64,000 bases of DNA from Pelosinus sp. UFO1 (GTDB lineage Bacteria; Bacillota; Negativicutes; DSM-13327). This document shows positions 7,893 through 17,239 of this stretch, piece after piece. The DNA lies in assembly GCF_000725345.1 (NCBI RefSeq), contig NZ_CP008852.1, positions 1,331,693-1,395,692 on the forward strand. Reading direction: 5' to 3'. A program made the translations under genes and the position numbers. The notes below the pieces were generated by a model. It was given only the letters and a program-made list of their open reading frames with translations, searched no databases and had not been told where the DNA came from. Numbering within the stretch: the stretch's first letter is position 1; every line of letters starts with the position of its first letter.

Positions 7893-7928
7893 TAAAAAAC
7901 CTGCTAGTTCAGACTAGCAGGTTTTTTA
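7893..7928. terminator. Bidirectional terminator between convergent genes
   Basis: TAAAAAACCTGCTAGT (7893-7908) and its exact complement at 7913-7928 with a 4-nt loop. A/T tracts on both sides suit both the serine hydrolase (+) and the lipase (-). Confidence 0.92.
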
Positions 7929-7972
7929 CTGACTTATTTTCTTAGATGCTTTACTTATTTTTATGTTTTACA

Positions 7973-9181
7973 TTAATTACTTATTGTTAGTTCACCTAGT
8001 TTTTCAGCAAGACTCTTATACCAGGAAGAAGTTAATACATTTGTTCCAATACCGCACGCATCCATATGATCAATCGTATCTAACAAGGGCATGGAATTCC
8101 ACTTGCCTATTTGTGGCACCCCATTATAGTTGACGATTCTATCGGAAGACCAGATTTTTGGACCATTCTGAGAAATGGTATTGACCACGCCATCATTGGG
8201 CTTCCAACTGTCATCAATAATAACACGCCCTTGTTCATTACGCGTATAACTTCCTATGAATGTTCCAAATGGATATAGCAAGGGAGTCATATTAATTACA
8301 TGGGGAAGCTCATTGTTCGTCAGAATACTTGGGACAGTTGCACAAGTAGAATAAGAAAAATAGTATACATCAGATTGTGCCTTAACCCATGAATTCAGCA
8401 CGCGAGCGCCATCAGTACTTAAATCCCAATTTGCAAGATCATTCGTACTATTCCAGATGTTGCTGTTAAACACCCTGTTTGTATAGTCTGTAAGACTTTC
8501 TCCTAACTTTCTATTCAAACCCCACTGATCAAGTTTAAAATCATAGATAAGCTCTTCCCCTGCACCGGTAAAGGAGGCAAGAGAGGCCACCAAATTCTTG
8601 GCGAAATCATCAAAGATATTGATTCCGTCTGCAAGGGTGGTACCATCATGAGTAGAAGCAATAGTCGTAACACTGTGAACCCACGATTTACCACCTGCAA
8701 AGAGGGGACTCAATTGGGTCGACGTTGCAGTTCTTTCCTCTGCGCTTCCTTCCTTCAGTAGTTGAACAAGGGTACGCACTGTTTGACCACCCATACTATG
8801 AGCTACAAGATGAATTTTATTTATTTTACCTTCTGTTGTGAGATTGCCCCATTCAGGATAGAGACCGGGATATGTTCTTCCATACCTGCTATGCCCCTTC
8901 TGTGTAGAATGTGCTTGACCGTAGTCTACCGTTCCGCTCTTGATATAGGCATACAACTCACATGCTCTGTCCCAGTTGCTAGATACAGGTCCTACCGTTG
9001 CAGTATAAGTCGTATAACCGCTTGAGGCAAGTTCCTGTTCATAATCAGTCACGCCGCCCCAATATTTTAGTCCCAGCACCTCGTTTCTACCCCAACCCAT
9101 AAATCCATGGACGAGCACGATCGGGTAAGAGTTGGCTTTTGTTCTCATTACCTTTTCTTTCGTTTGACTTACAAAATCCAT
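7973..9181 (-). CDS. Triacylglycerol lipase/esterase, bacterial family I.5-like
   Basis: The 402-residue alpha/beta hydrolase resembles the Geobacillus/staphylococcal lipases. YPIVLVHGFMGWGRNE (about 19-34) gives the oxyanion region. Ser129 in VAHSMGGQT is the nucleophile, Asp330 in KPNDGVVNTISQNGP the acid and His372 in DHMDACG the base. The spacing DGVVxTxSxNGP and DHMD are family I.5 signatures, whose members bind Zn and Ca. The ATG has AAGGAGG upstream, and the protein begins MDFVSQTKEKVMRTKANS with no signal peptide, unlike the secreted relatives. It may be cytoplasmic, use another export route, or have lost its leader. It is convergent with the upstream gene and monocistronic. Confidence 0.9.
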   Translation of the reverse strand: MDFVSQTKEKVMRTKANSYPIVLVHGFMGWGRNEVLGLKYWGGVTDYEQELASSGYTTYTATVGPVSSNWDRACELYAYIKSGTVDYGQAHSTQKGHSRYGRTYPGLYPEWGNLTTEGKINKIHLVAHSMGGQTVRTLVQLLKEGSAEERTATSTQLSPLFAGGKSWVHSVTTIASTHDGTTLADGINIFDDFAKNLVASLASFTGAGEELIYDFKLDQWGLNRKLGESLTDYTNRVFNSNIWNSTNDLANWDLSTDGARVLNSWVKAQSDVYYFSYSTCATVPSILTNNELPHVINMTPLLYPFGTFIGSYTRNEQGRVIIDDSWKPNDGVVNTISQNGPKIWSSDRIVNYNGVPQIGKWNSMPLLDTIDHMDACGIGTNVLTSSWYKSLAEKLGELTISN

Positions 9182-9344
9182 TTTAAATTCCTCCTTTTAA
9201 TTGTGATATACTTACTACATTCTGGTGTGGATTGGAATTCAACCAGTAATGTAAAATTTTCCCTCATTCTTTATCCGTACATAATTAGCTAGTTGAAGAT
9301 AGGTATAAGAAGTGAATTGAATCAGTTTTAACGGAAATGAAAAC

Positions 9345-9380
9345 CCCTCATTCGTGGGAAAATAAAACGACGAATGAGGG
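9345..9380. other. Inverted repeat in the lipase/phzF divergent region
   Basis: CCCTCATTCGT (9345-9355) and ACGAATGAGGG (9370-9380) form an 11-bp stem with A/T tracts on both sides. It lies in the 353-bp gap between divergent genes, so termination has no obvious customer. Regulatory hairpin or remnant. Confidence 0.45.
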
Positions 9381-9410
9381 ATTTTAAAAAAATAATTGAA
9401 GAAGTAGCTA

Positions 9411-9454
9411 TAAAATTCCTACAAGGGTTTTCATTAGAGTTTGCAGGAATTTTA
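9411..9454. other. Second hairpin in the lipase/phzF divergent region
   Basis: TAAAATTCCT (9411-9420) pairs with AGGAATTTTA (9445-9454). It is 80 bp upstream of the phzF-type gene and could be an attenuator or leader structure. Confidence 0.35.
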
Positions 9455-9534
9455 TGTTAAAACATTAACTGTATTAACATAAGCAGTGATATGCTGATGA
9501 ATTAATATATTTTTTGGAAAGTGAAAGGGAGCAG

Positions 9535-10410
9535 ATGAGAGTAATCGTATATACATTAAATTCTTTTGCAAAAACAAAAGATGGAGGAAATCCTGCAGGA
9601 GTTGTATTGCAAGCAGATGGTCTTTCAGATGAAGAAATGTTAGATATCGCACAGCAGGTAGGCTTTTCTGAGACAGCGTTTGTACAAAAGTCAGAGAAAG
9701 CAAATTATAAAGTACGTTTTTTTACCCCTAATTCTGAGGTTGAATTATGCGGTCATGCGACAATCGCAACGTTTGCTTTATTAAAAAATAAAAAGATGAT
9801 TGACGATGGAATTCTGTGCCAAGAAACAAAAGCAGGTATTTTAAATATTGACGTTGATCATGATAAAATTTATATGAACCAGAATACTCCAGAGTATTTA
9901 AATATCATTGATAAAAATGAAATTACAGAGAGCTTAAATATTACTCAGAATGATTTTATTTCCCATTTGCCGATTCAGATAGTTTCTACAGGATTAAAGG
10001 ATATAATGATTCCTGTCAAAAGTTTGGATAGGTTATTTTCAATAAAACCAGATTATAAGAAAATAGCTGCACTAAGCAAAAGGTACAATATAATTGGCTT
10101 TCATGTTTTTTCCTTAGAAACTAAATTTGATTCTACTGCACATTGTAGAAATTTTGCACCTCTTTATAATATAAATGAAGAATCGGCCACGGGCACATCA
10201 AATGGAGCTTTAGCTTGCTATTTATATAATCATGGCGTTATTAATCAAGAACAGTCCTCTGAACTTGTATTTGAGCAGGGATACTCTATGAAAAAACCTT
10301 CTGAGATTTTAGTAAGGTTAAAGATAGATAATAATAAAATTTGTGAAGTTAAGGTTGGAGGGACGGCTATTATAAAGCGAAAATTGGAGTTTAGGCAAAT
10401 CATTCGATGA
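9535..10410 (+). CDS. PhzF-family isomerase/epimerase-like protein
   Basis: The 291-residue protein has the PhzF fold signatures. The N-terminus reads YTLNSFAKTKDGGNPAGVVL, then GFSETAFVQ, a motif carrying the conserved catalytic Glu of PhzF, and VELCGHATIATFALL. The second half repeats the fold with RNFAPLYNINEESATGTSNGALACYL. PhzF itself isomerises a phenazine precursor, but most members are of unknown substrate and no other phenazine genes are present. A frame-extending TTG exists at 9514, but ATG 9535 is preferred because AAAGGGAG lies immediately upstream and homology begins there. It is a single gene between hairpins. Confidence 0.88.
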   Translation: MRVIVYTLNSFAKTKDGGNPAGVVLQADGLSDEEMLDIAQQVGFSETAFVQKSEKANYKVRFFTPNSEVELCGHATIATFALLKNKKMIDDGILCQETKAGILNIDVDHDKIYMNQNTPEYLNIIDKNEITESLNITQNDFISHLPIQIVSTGLKDIMIPVKSLDRLFSIKPDYKKIAALSKRYNIIGFHVFSLETKFDSTAHCRNFAPLYNINEESATGTSNGALACYLYNHGVINQEQSSELVFEQGYSMKKPSEILVRLKIDNNKICEVKVGGTAIIKRKLEFRQIIR

Positions 10411-10509
10411 TGTAAGGTATCTTTGTATGTAGGCTTGAAAGCTGTTGTAACATTCAATATTTCATATTTACTGAGTTCTCCCGGGCATACAAGAAAAATA
10501 GTAATCGCT

Positions 10510-10563
10510 AAGTGCGTTTTAGGTTTCCTCAGACTTAGGTCTGAAAAAATTTAAAACGCACTT
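10510..10563 (+). terminator. Terminator after the PhzF gene
   Basis: AAGTGCGTTTTA (10510-10521) pairs with TAAAACGCACTT (10552-10563), with a nested TCAGAC/GTCTGA hairpin inside the loop. The remaining 220 bp up to the OPT gene hold no recognised element. Confidence 0.7.
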
Positions 10564-10783
10564 TTACTTGAATTTGTAAGTATACAAGAAATAGACAAAG
10601 GACTTTGCGTAAAAATATAGAAATTTACCAATATAATCCTTATTGCAATATTATCCAGTTTACTACTGATAATCAAAAAGGAGCATATACTTACAATGCA
10701 TTAGAGATTGGGGGGAGGGTTGATAAATTTGTAAAAAAGGTTTGGCAAGCCAGTAGTAAAATTTATTAACGAGGAGTGTGCAT

Positions 10784-12826
10784 ATGAAAAAGGTAGATTT
10801 TATGAGTCATGACCTGCAAGTGCCTGAACTAACACTTCGGGGAATGTTGCTAGGAATGCTAATTACAGTCCTTTTTACAGCATCCAATGTTTATTTGGGC
10901 TTAAAAGTAGGGCTTACGTTTTCGTCTTCTATTCCTGCAGCAGTTATTTCGATGGCAGTTTTGAAGATGTTTAAAGATTCCAATGTCTTGGAAAATAATA
11001 TGGTTCAGACCCAGGCATCGGCTGCGGGTACTCTTTCAGCAGTTATATTTATTATTCCCGGTTTATTAATGCTAGGGTATTGGCAGGGATTTCATTTCTG
11101 GCAGACCTTGATGGTTTGTGCTTGTGGCGGCTGCCTCGGCGTGTTGTTCACGATTCCATTGCGCCGTGCTATGATTGTCAATAGTGATTTGCCTTACCCT
11201 GAGGGGCTGGCAGCTGCAGAAATTTTGAAAGTAGGTAGTGGTAACGCTGCTGGAGCCAAAGAAAATGGCATAAAGGATATTATGGCCGGTGGTATTGTTT
11301 CGGCTATTGTCAGTTTGTGTGCGGATGGTTTTCAAGTTATTTCATCGGGAGTGCACTATTGGTTCACCTTTGGCAAATCTACTTCCCAGCTGCCTCTCGG
11401 CTTTTCTTCTGCTTTATTGGGAGCTGGTTATTTGATTGGTATTGCCAGTGGTATGGCAATGTTAGTGGGTACTATTTTGGCGTGGGGTGTACTTGTGCCG
11501 TATCTTACATCTGTGATGTCACCGGCAGCTGGACAGAGCGCCAGTGCGTTTGCATCCGCTGTGTGGGCACAAAAGGTTCGCCTAATCGGTGCTGGGGCGA
11601 TTGGCATTGCTGCAATATGGACGCTGATCACTTTAGTAAAACCTATCATAGAGGGTATGCGCATTTCGATACAAGCTATGAGGAGTTCTGAAACAGGAAA
11701 AGGTTTGCACCGTATGGATACAGATTTGTCCCCTAAAACGACAGCGATGGTTTTGGCTATTATTGTTATCGGCTTACTGGGAACGTTTTATTCCTTTATT
11801 GCGGACGGGAATTTGTCAGCAGGTGCCACCTGGATGTTTATTATTGCAGGCGTTGCCGTCGCAATCTTAATGGGATTTTTTGTAGCTGCTGCGTGTGGCT
11901 ACATGGCCGGATTAATTGGTACATCGGCTAGTCCGATTTCGGGGATTGGCATTCTGGGAATTATTGTATCCTCACTTGTCGTATTGGGCATCGGTACAGC
12001 AGTGAGTCTTTTTGATACGGAAGCAGGAAGTAAATTCGCTACTGCTTTAGCTATTTTCATGACGAGTGTTATTGTCAGCATTGCTGCTATTTCCAACGAT
12101 AATTTGCAAGATTTAAAGACTGGTTATCTCGTCGGCGCTACGCCATGGAGGCAGCAAGTATCCTTATTGTTGGGCTGCCTTATCGGAGCTTTTGCTATTG
12201 CACCAGTACTGAACTTATTATATGAAGCATATGGTTTTGTTGGGGCTATGCCGCGCGCTGGAATGGACGAAAGTCAAGTTCTATCTGCACCACAGGCGAC
12301 TTTGATGACTACGATAGCCAAAGGGATTTTTAGTCATAATCTAGATTGGAATTATATTCTTTTCGGCGTAGGAGTCGGGATTGTGATCATTATTGTAGAT
12401 TTACTATTGAAAAAGAACTCAACAAAATACTACCTGCCGCCGTTAGCTGTAGGCATGGGAATTTATTTGCCGCCTACATTGGAAGTTCCGCTTATCATAG
12501 GTGCTGTCATGGGTTACTTTGTCAATCGTTATCTGCGTAATCGGGCGATTGAACGGAGTCCGAAAAATATTGAAGAAGATGTGGAAATTTGCAACCGCCA
12601 TGGCGTACTGTTTGCATCTGGGCTTATTGTTGGTGAAAGTTTAATGGGGGTTATCATTGCCATTATCATTGTATTTTCAGTAACAAGTGGTGGCAGCGAT
12701 TCGCCGCTGGTACTCGTAGGCAAGGAATTTGGCCCCACAGCGGATTGGCTTGGATTGACCGTATTTATCGCAGTACTTGCAACATTTATTTATCGCGTTG
12801 TTAGTGTAAAATTTAAAGCCAATTAA
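10784..12826 (+). CDS. OPT-family oligopeptide transporter
   Basis: The 680-residue integral membrane protein has about 14-16 hydrophobic segments. It carries OPT family motifs: LTLRGMLLGMLITVLFTASNVYLGLKVGLTFSSSIPAAVISMAVL near the start, NNMVQTQASAAGTLSAVIF at about 75-95, and DLPYPEGLAAAEILKVG at about 140-155. A late segment reads KYYLPPLAVGMGIYLPPTLEVPL. OPT carriers are proton-coupled importers of peptides or metal chelates; the substrate here is unknown. A GTG at 10778 is in frame, but ATG 10784 has GAGGAG at ideal spacing and is preferred. It is flanked by terminators. Confidence 0.93.
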   Translation: MKKVDFMSHDLQVPELTLRGMLLGMLITVLFTASNVYLGLKVGLTFSSSIPAAVISMAVLKMFKDSNVLENNMVQTQASAAGTLSAVIFIIPGLLMLGYWQGFHFWQTLMVCACGGCLGVLFTIPLRRAMIVNSDLPYPEGLAAAEILKVGSGNAAGAKENGIKDIMAGGIVSAIVSLCADGFQVISSGVHYWFTFGKSTSQLPLGFSSALLGAGYLIGIASGMAMLVGTILAWGVLVPYLTSVMSPAAGQSASAFASAVWAQKVRLIGAGAIGIAAIWTLITLVKPIIEGMRISIQAMRSSETGKGLHRMDTDLSPKTTAMVLAIIVIGLLGTFYSFIADGNLSAGATWMFIIAGVAVAILMGFFVAAACGYMAGLIGTSASPISGIGILGIIVSSLVVLGIGTAVSLFDTEAGSKFATALAIFMTSVIVSIAAISNDNLQDLKTGYLVGATPWRQQVSLLLGCLIGAFAIAPVLNLLYEAYGFVGAMPRAGMDESQVLSAPQATLMTTIAKGIFSHNLDWNYILFGVGVGIVIIIVDLLLKKNSTKYYLPPLAVGMGIYLPPTLEVPLIIGAVMGYFVNRYLRNRAIERSPKNIEEDVEICNRHGVLFASGLIVGESLMGVIIAIIIVFSVTSGGSDSPLVLVGKEFGPTADWLGLTVFIAVLATFIYRVVSVKFKAN

Positions 12827-12852
12827 TGAGTCAAAAGACGTTTATAAGAGCG

Positions 12853-12891
12853 ACAACTCCTGCAAAGTTCGGCTTTGCAGGAGTTGTATTT
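12853..12891 (+). terminator. Terminator after the OPT transporter
   Basis: ACAACTCCTGCAAAG (12853-12867) and CTTTGCAGGAGTTGT (12873-12887), loop TTCGG, followed by ATTTTAATT. Confidence 0.92.
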
Positions 12892-12993
12892 TAATTAAAA
12901 TAAAGTGCGATATGAGATTTTTGAAAAAAAGTAAAATAAGTTTTGTCGTTATAGCAAATTTTCCATTAAATGCATCCATTACAAAGAGGTAGG

Positions 12994-13026
12994 AACCAAA
13001 CTGTACCAATACAGTTTGGTTTTTTT
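12994..13026 (+). terminator. Terminator-like hairpin in the leader region of the GH1 gene
   Basis: AACCAAACTGTA (12994-13005) pairs with TACAGTTTGGTT (13010-13021), followed by six T. A second terminator 100 bp after the OPT terminator and 130 bp before the beta-glucosidase gene suggests an attenuator in that gene's leader. However, no BglG-type antiterminator target was recognised overlapping it. Confidence 0.75.
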
Positions 13027-13136
13027 CAATTGTAGTGATATGGGTATGACACTATAATAATCTAAGAAGATAAAACAAATGATACTAAATAAGAGGATCA
13101 TTGCTGATTCTATATTTTGAGTACTTTTATATTTGA

Positions 13137-14591
<1,455 letters not shown>

Positions 14592-14662
14592 AGGCAACCA
14601 CTGTCCGCGTATTTGACTGCTGTGAGCGAAATGGGTGAACAGAATATAACGCATTACAAAAG

Positions 14663-14703
14663 AACGGCTGGAATCTTTGAACTCAAAGATTCCAGCCGTT
14701 TTA
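14663..14703. terminator. Strong hairpin after the GH1 gene
   Basis: AACGGCTGGAATCTTTGA (14663-14680) pairs perfectly over 18 bp with 14683-14700, followed by TT. The T-tract is short but the stem is very stable. Confidence 0.8.
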
Positions 14704-14872
14704 GCCTGATATCCAATTTTCTTATCGGCCAATATAGCACAAATGTATTTTATATTTATCTGAAGATTAGCTATAATACGATTATATATGACAGCGTTTT
14801 TCCAGATACGAATGAACTCGGTCATACTTTAAGTTACAAGTTGTTCCTAATTTAAGAAAAGGAGATGAAATC

Positions 14873-15124
14873 ATGGGTTTTTTAGATGGACTTTTTGGTG
14901 AAAAACCGGCTGAAAAAAGAAGAAAAAAGGTTGCCTCTCAGCAACAGCCGACGGTAGTACCGATAGAGGATACTAAAGAAGATATGGAGGAAGTGGTAGC
15001 TGTTATAGCTGCAGCGGTATATCAGATGATGGGTACAACTGATGTTGCACTGAAGATTACAAGAGGTAATAACATCTGGGCACTCGCCGGAAGACAGCAG
15101 TTGATGGATAGACGTGGAAGCTAG
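14873..15124 (+). CDS. OadG/MmdD C-terminal-like small subunit of a Na+-translocating decarboxylase
   Basis: The 83-residue soluble protein has a lysine-rich N-terminus and then EEVVAVIAAAVYQMMGT, KITRGNNIWALAGRQQLMDRR. The pattern (V/I)AVIAAAV followed by IxR..NIWALAGRQ..M..R is the conserved C-terminal domain of OadG and of the delta chain of methylmalonyl-CoA decarboxylase, the part that binds the carboxyltransferase (alpha) subunit. It lacks the transmembrane helix of full OadG. That helix appears to be supplied by the separate gene at 16366. RBS AAAGGAG is clear. First gene of the beta-subunit operon. Confidence 0.72.
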   Translation: MGFLDGLFGEKPAEKRRKKVASQQQPTVVPIEDTKEDMEEVVAVIAAAVYQMMGTTDVALKITRGNNIWALAGRQQLMDRRGS

Positions 15125-15192
15125 AAGCAGTATTACAATACAACCATTTATGGGTAGTACTTTTGGAAAAATGAATATAGGAGGAATAAAAA

Positions 15193-16350
15193 ATGGAAGC
15201 TTTGATTTATCAATATCCCTGGTTAGACGAGCTGCTTATGGGCTTCATCGCTCTTTCCTGGAAACACATAGTTATGTGGGGCATTGGGGCATTACTTATC
15301 TATCTTGCTGTAAATCGTGATTATGAACCGGCACTCTTATTGCCAATTGGTTTTGGTGCAATATTGGCTAACATTCCTCATTCTTCGGCAGTTTCGAAGA
15401 TTGTTGGGGAAGAAGGATTTTTGTGGGTTTTATATCAGGGGGGCATCGCCAACGAGTTGTTTCCTGTCTTAATTTTTATTGCAATTGGTGCCATGTGTGA
15501 TTTTACACCGCTTATTTCCCGGCCCTCTGTTATGTTGTTTGCCGCAGCCGCTCAGTTTGGTATTTTTGCCACTGCTGTTGGTGCAACCTTTTTAGGGTTT
15601 TCCTTTGAACATGCTGCGTCCATCGGGATTATCGGCGCGGCTGACGGACCTACCACCATTTATGTAGCCAGCCGTTTTGCAAAAGAAATGCTTGGCCCTT
15701 TGTCTGTAGCAGCCTATTCTTATATGTCACTGGTTCCCGTTATTCAACCGCCGGTAATCAGAGCGTTGACGACCGAAGCGGAACGTAAAATGAAAATGAG
15801 TTATGAAGATCGGGAACCTGTTTCTCAAACAACTAAGTTTTTGTTTCCCGTGATGATTACACTGATTTCCGGTATCGTAGCTCCTATTTCAGTAGCTCTG
15901 ATCGGCAGCTTGATGTTTGGCAATATTCTTAAAGAATCAGGGGTAGTAGAGAATCTTTCCAATGCTGCCCAGAATGAGTTGGCAAATTTGGTGACTTTAT
16001 TGCTGGGGATAACCATTGGCGGAACCATGTCAGCCGAGAAGTTTTTAACAGTTGAAGTGGCTATGATTATGGGATTGGGTGCAGTGGCTTTCGTATTTGA
16101 CACTGCTGCTGGAGTGTTATTCGCTAAATTTATGAACTTATTTAGTTCTACTAAGATTAACCCTATGATTGGTGCTTGTGGTATTTCCGCATTTCCCATG
16201 TCAGGGCGGGTTATTGCTAAGATGGCGTTGAAGGAAGATCCGACTAATTTTATCATACAGCATGCCATTGGTGTTAATGTAGCTGGGCAGGTGGCATCAG
16301 TTGTAGCTGGCGGGTTAGTACTGGCATTGATACCTGCGTTAGCAAAATAA
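15193..16350 (+). CDS. oadB: Na+-translocating decarboxylase beta subunit (OadB/GcdB/MmdB family)
   Basis: The 385-residue polytopic membrane protein catalyses decarboxylation of carboxybiotin coupled to Na+ export. Residues shown to be essential in Klebsiella OadB are all present at matching spacing. Asp151 (GAADGPTTI) and Tyr177 stand for Asp203 and Tyr229. Asn323, Gly327, Ser332 and Arg339 in NPMIGACGISAFPMSGR stand for Asn373, Gly377, Ser382 and Arg389. It should therefore be active. The biotin-carrying alpha subunit is not encoded nearby. Given the citrate genes downstream, oxaloacetate is the most likely substrate, but glutaconyl- or methylmalonyl-CoA decarboxylases share this subunit type. 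Confidence 0.93.
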   Translation: MEALIYQYPWLDELLMGFIALSWKHIVMWGIGALLIYLAVNRDYEPALLLPIGFGAILANIPHSSAVSKIVGEEGFLWVLYQGGIANELFPVLIFIAIGAMCDFTPLISRPSVMLFAAAAQFGIFATAVGATFLGFSFEHAASIGIIGAADGPTTIYVASRFAKEMLGPLSVAAYSYMSLVPVIQPPVIRALTTEAERKMKMSYEDREPVSQTTKFLFPVMITLISGIVAPISVALIGSLMFGNILKESGVVENLSNAAQNELANLVTLLLGITIGGTMSAEKFLTVEVAMIMGLGAVAFVFDTAAGVLFAKFMNLFSSTKINPMIGACGISAFPMSGRVIAKMALKEDPTNFIIQHAIGVNVAGQVASVVAGGLVLALIPALAK

Positions 16351-16365
16351 ATGGAGGTGTAACCG

Positions 16366-16506
16366 ATGGATGGAGCATTGATTAAGGCCCTTACCATGAT
16401 GTGTATTGCTTTACCGACTATGTTTTGCGTTATTTTGGTTTTTATATTGGCGACGAAAATGTTGCATAAGGCTTTTCCTGTATCTCTTGAAGATGAAGAA
16501 GAGTAG
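16366..16506 (+). CDS. Small OadG-like membrane (gamma) subunit
   Basis: A 46-codon gene begins at ATG 16366, 13 bp after oadB, with GGAGGTG upstream. The product has one transmembrane helix at about 8-30 (LTMMCIALPTMFCVILVFI), then KMLHKAFP and an acidic end SLEDEEE. This matches the N-terminal membrane part of OadG. With the soluble piece at 14873 it would rebuild a complete gamma function from two genes. It is too short for many gene finders. The role is inferred from topology and operon position. Confidence 0.72.
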   Translation: MDGALIKALTMMCIALPTMFCVILVFILATKMLHKAFPVSLEDEEE

Positions 16507-16543
16507 AAGGCTAGCGGAATTTTAAACTTAATAGATTAATACA

Positions 16544-16578
16544 ATATAGGTGGGAAAACTCTTTCCCACCTATATTTA
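16544..16578 (+). terminator. Terminator of the decarboxylase operon
   Basis: ATATAGGTGGGAAA (16544-16557) pairs with TTTCCCACCTATAT (16562-16575), then TTATTTA. It ends just before the ribosome site of the next gene. Confidence 0.85.
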
Positions 16579-16596
16579 TTTACAGGAGGGCTCTAG

Positions 16597-17157
16597 GTGT
16601 CTAAAAAAGAAACAAATAGGAGTAGGTTGGTGGTTGAATCTAGGGTAGCAAAGAAGAATCTGATTGTAATGGCCACAGCCATAATAATATTTTTAATCAT
16701 GGCGACTATGGCAATTGTAAAATGGTTTGTGTTGCAAATATATCAGCCGGCAGAACTGTTATTTTATGTTGTTATCCTAATAGCCCTGGTGAGGCGGGTA
16801 AGTGCAAAATATAAATACGAAATAGATTCCACATGCCTGCGGATTGCCAAACATACAGTAACTGGTGAGACGGCTTATGAAGTGCCCTACCAGAATATAA
16901 TCGGGATATATCATTACCAGCCAAAGCTCATTGGCGTTATAAAATTCAGAAGGACGTATTCTCTGCATTCAGCTCTTGATGGACGAGAAGTGTGGACGTT
17001 GGCGTATACTGTGACTGGTCGACAAGGCAAGACGGAAATATGCCGGATATATTTTAAACCTGGGGAAGACCTATTATTAGAACTTAAAGCTGTCATGCCG
17101 GATAAAGTAATGGTAGCTGAAGATGTAGTAATAAAGAAAACAATAACCGATGACTAA
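16597..17157 (+). CDS. Uncharacterised membrane protein with PH-like cytosolic domain
   Basis: The 186-residue protein starts at GTG 16597 with AGGAGGG upstream. Two hydrophobic segments (about 26-48 and 52-68) are followed by a beta-rich region (about 72-165: YEIDSTCLRIAKHTVTG, VPYQNIIGIYHYQPK, LIGVIKFRRTYSLHSALDGREVWTLAY). This looks like the two-TM plus pleckstrin-homology-like arrangement seen in bacterial PH-domain membrane proteins. I do not recognise a specific family. It lies between the decarboxylase operon and the citrate carrier, so a link to this island is possible but unproven. Confidence 0.65.
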   Translation: MSKKETNRSRLVVESRVAKKNLIVMATAIIIFLIMATMAIVKWFVLQIYQPAELLFYVVILIALVRRVSAKYKYEIDSTCLRIAKHTVTGETAYEVPYQNIIGIYHYQPKLIGVIKFRRTYSLHSALDGREVWTLAYTVTGRQGKTEICRIYFKPGEDLLLELKAVMPDKVMVAEDVVIKKTITDD

Positions 17158-17175
17158 TGGGGAAATTGTAGCAAA

Positions 17176-17209
17176 AAAGGCTTCACGACATTCAAGTCGT
17201 GAAGCCTTT
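17176..17209. terminator. Bidirectional terminator between convergent genes
   Basis: AAAGGCTTCACGAC (17176-17189) and GTCGTGAAGCCTTT (17196-17209), preceded by an A-run and followed by TACATTT. It serves the membrane gene (+) and the citrate carrier (-). Confidence 0.9.
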
Positions 17210-17239
17210 ACATTTGCGTCCAGTATGCTAGTTAGCTGC

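Noticed and set aside
15114-15320. Overlapping 68-codon ORF at the start of oadB
   Set aside because: Wrong frame across the oadB ribosome site and coding start; no similarity.
15825-16397. 190-codon minus-strand ORF opposite oadB
   Set aside because: Antisense shadow of a strongly supported membrane protein with conserved catalytic residues; no ribosome site.
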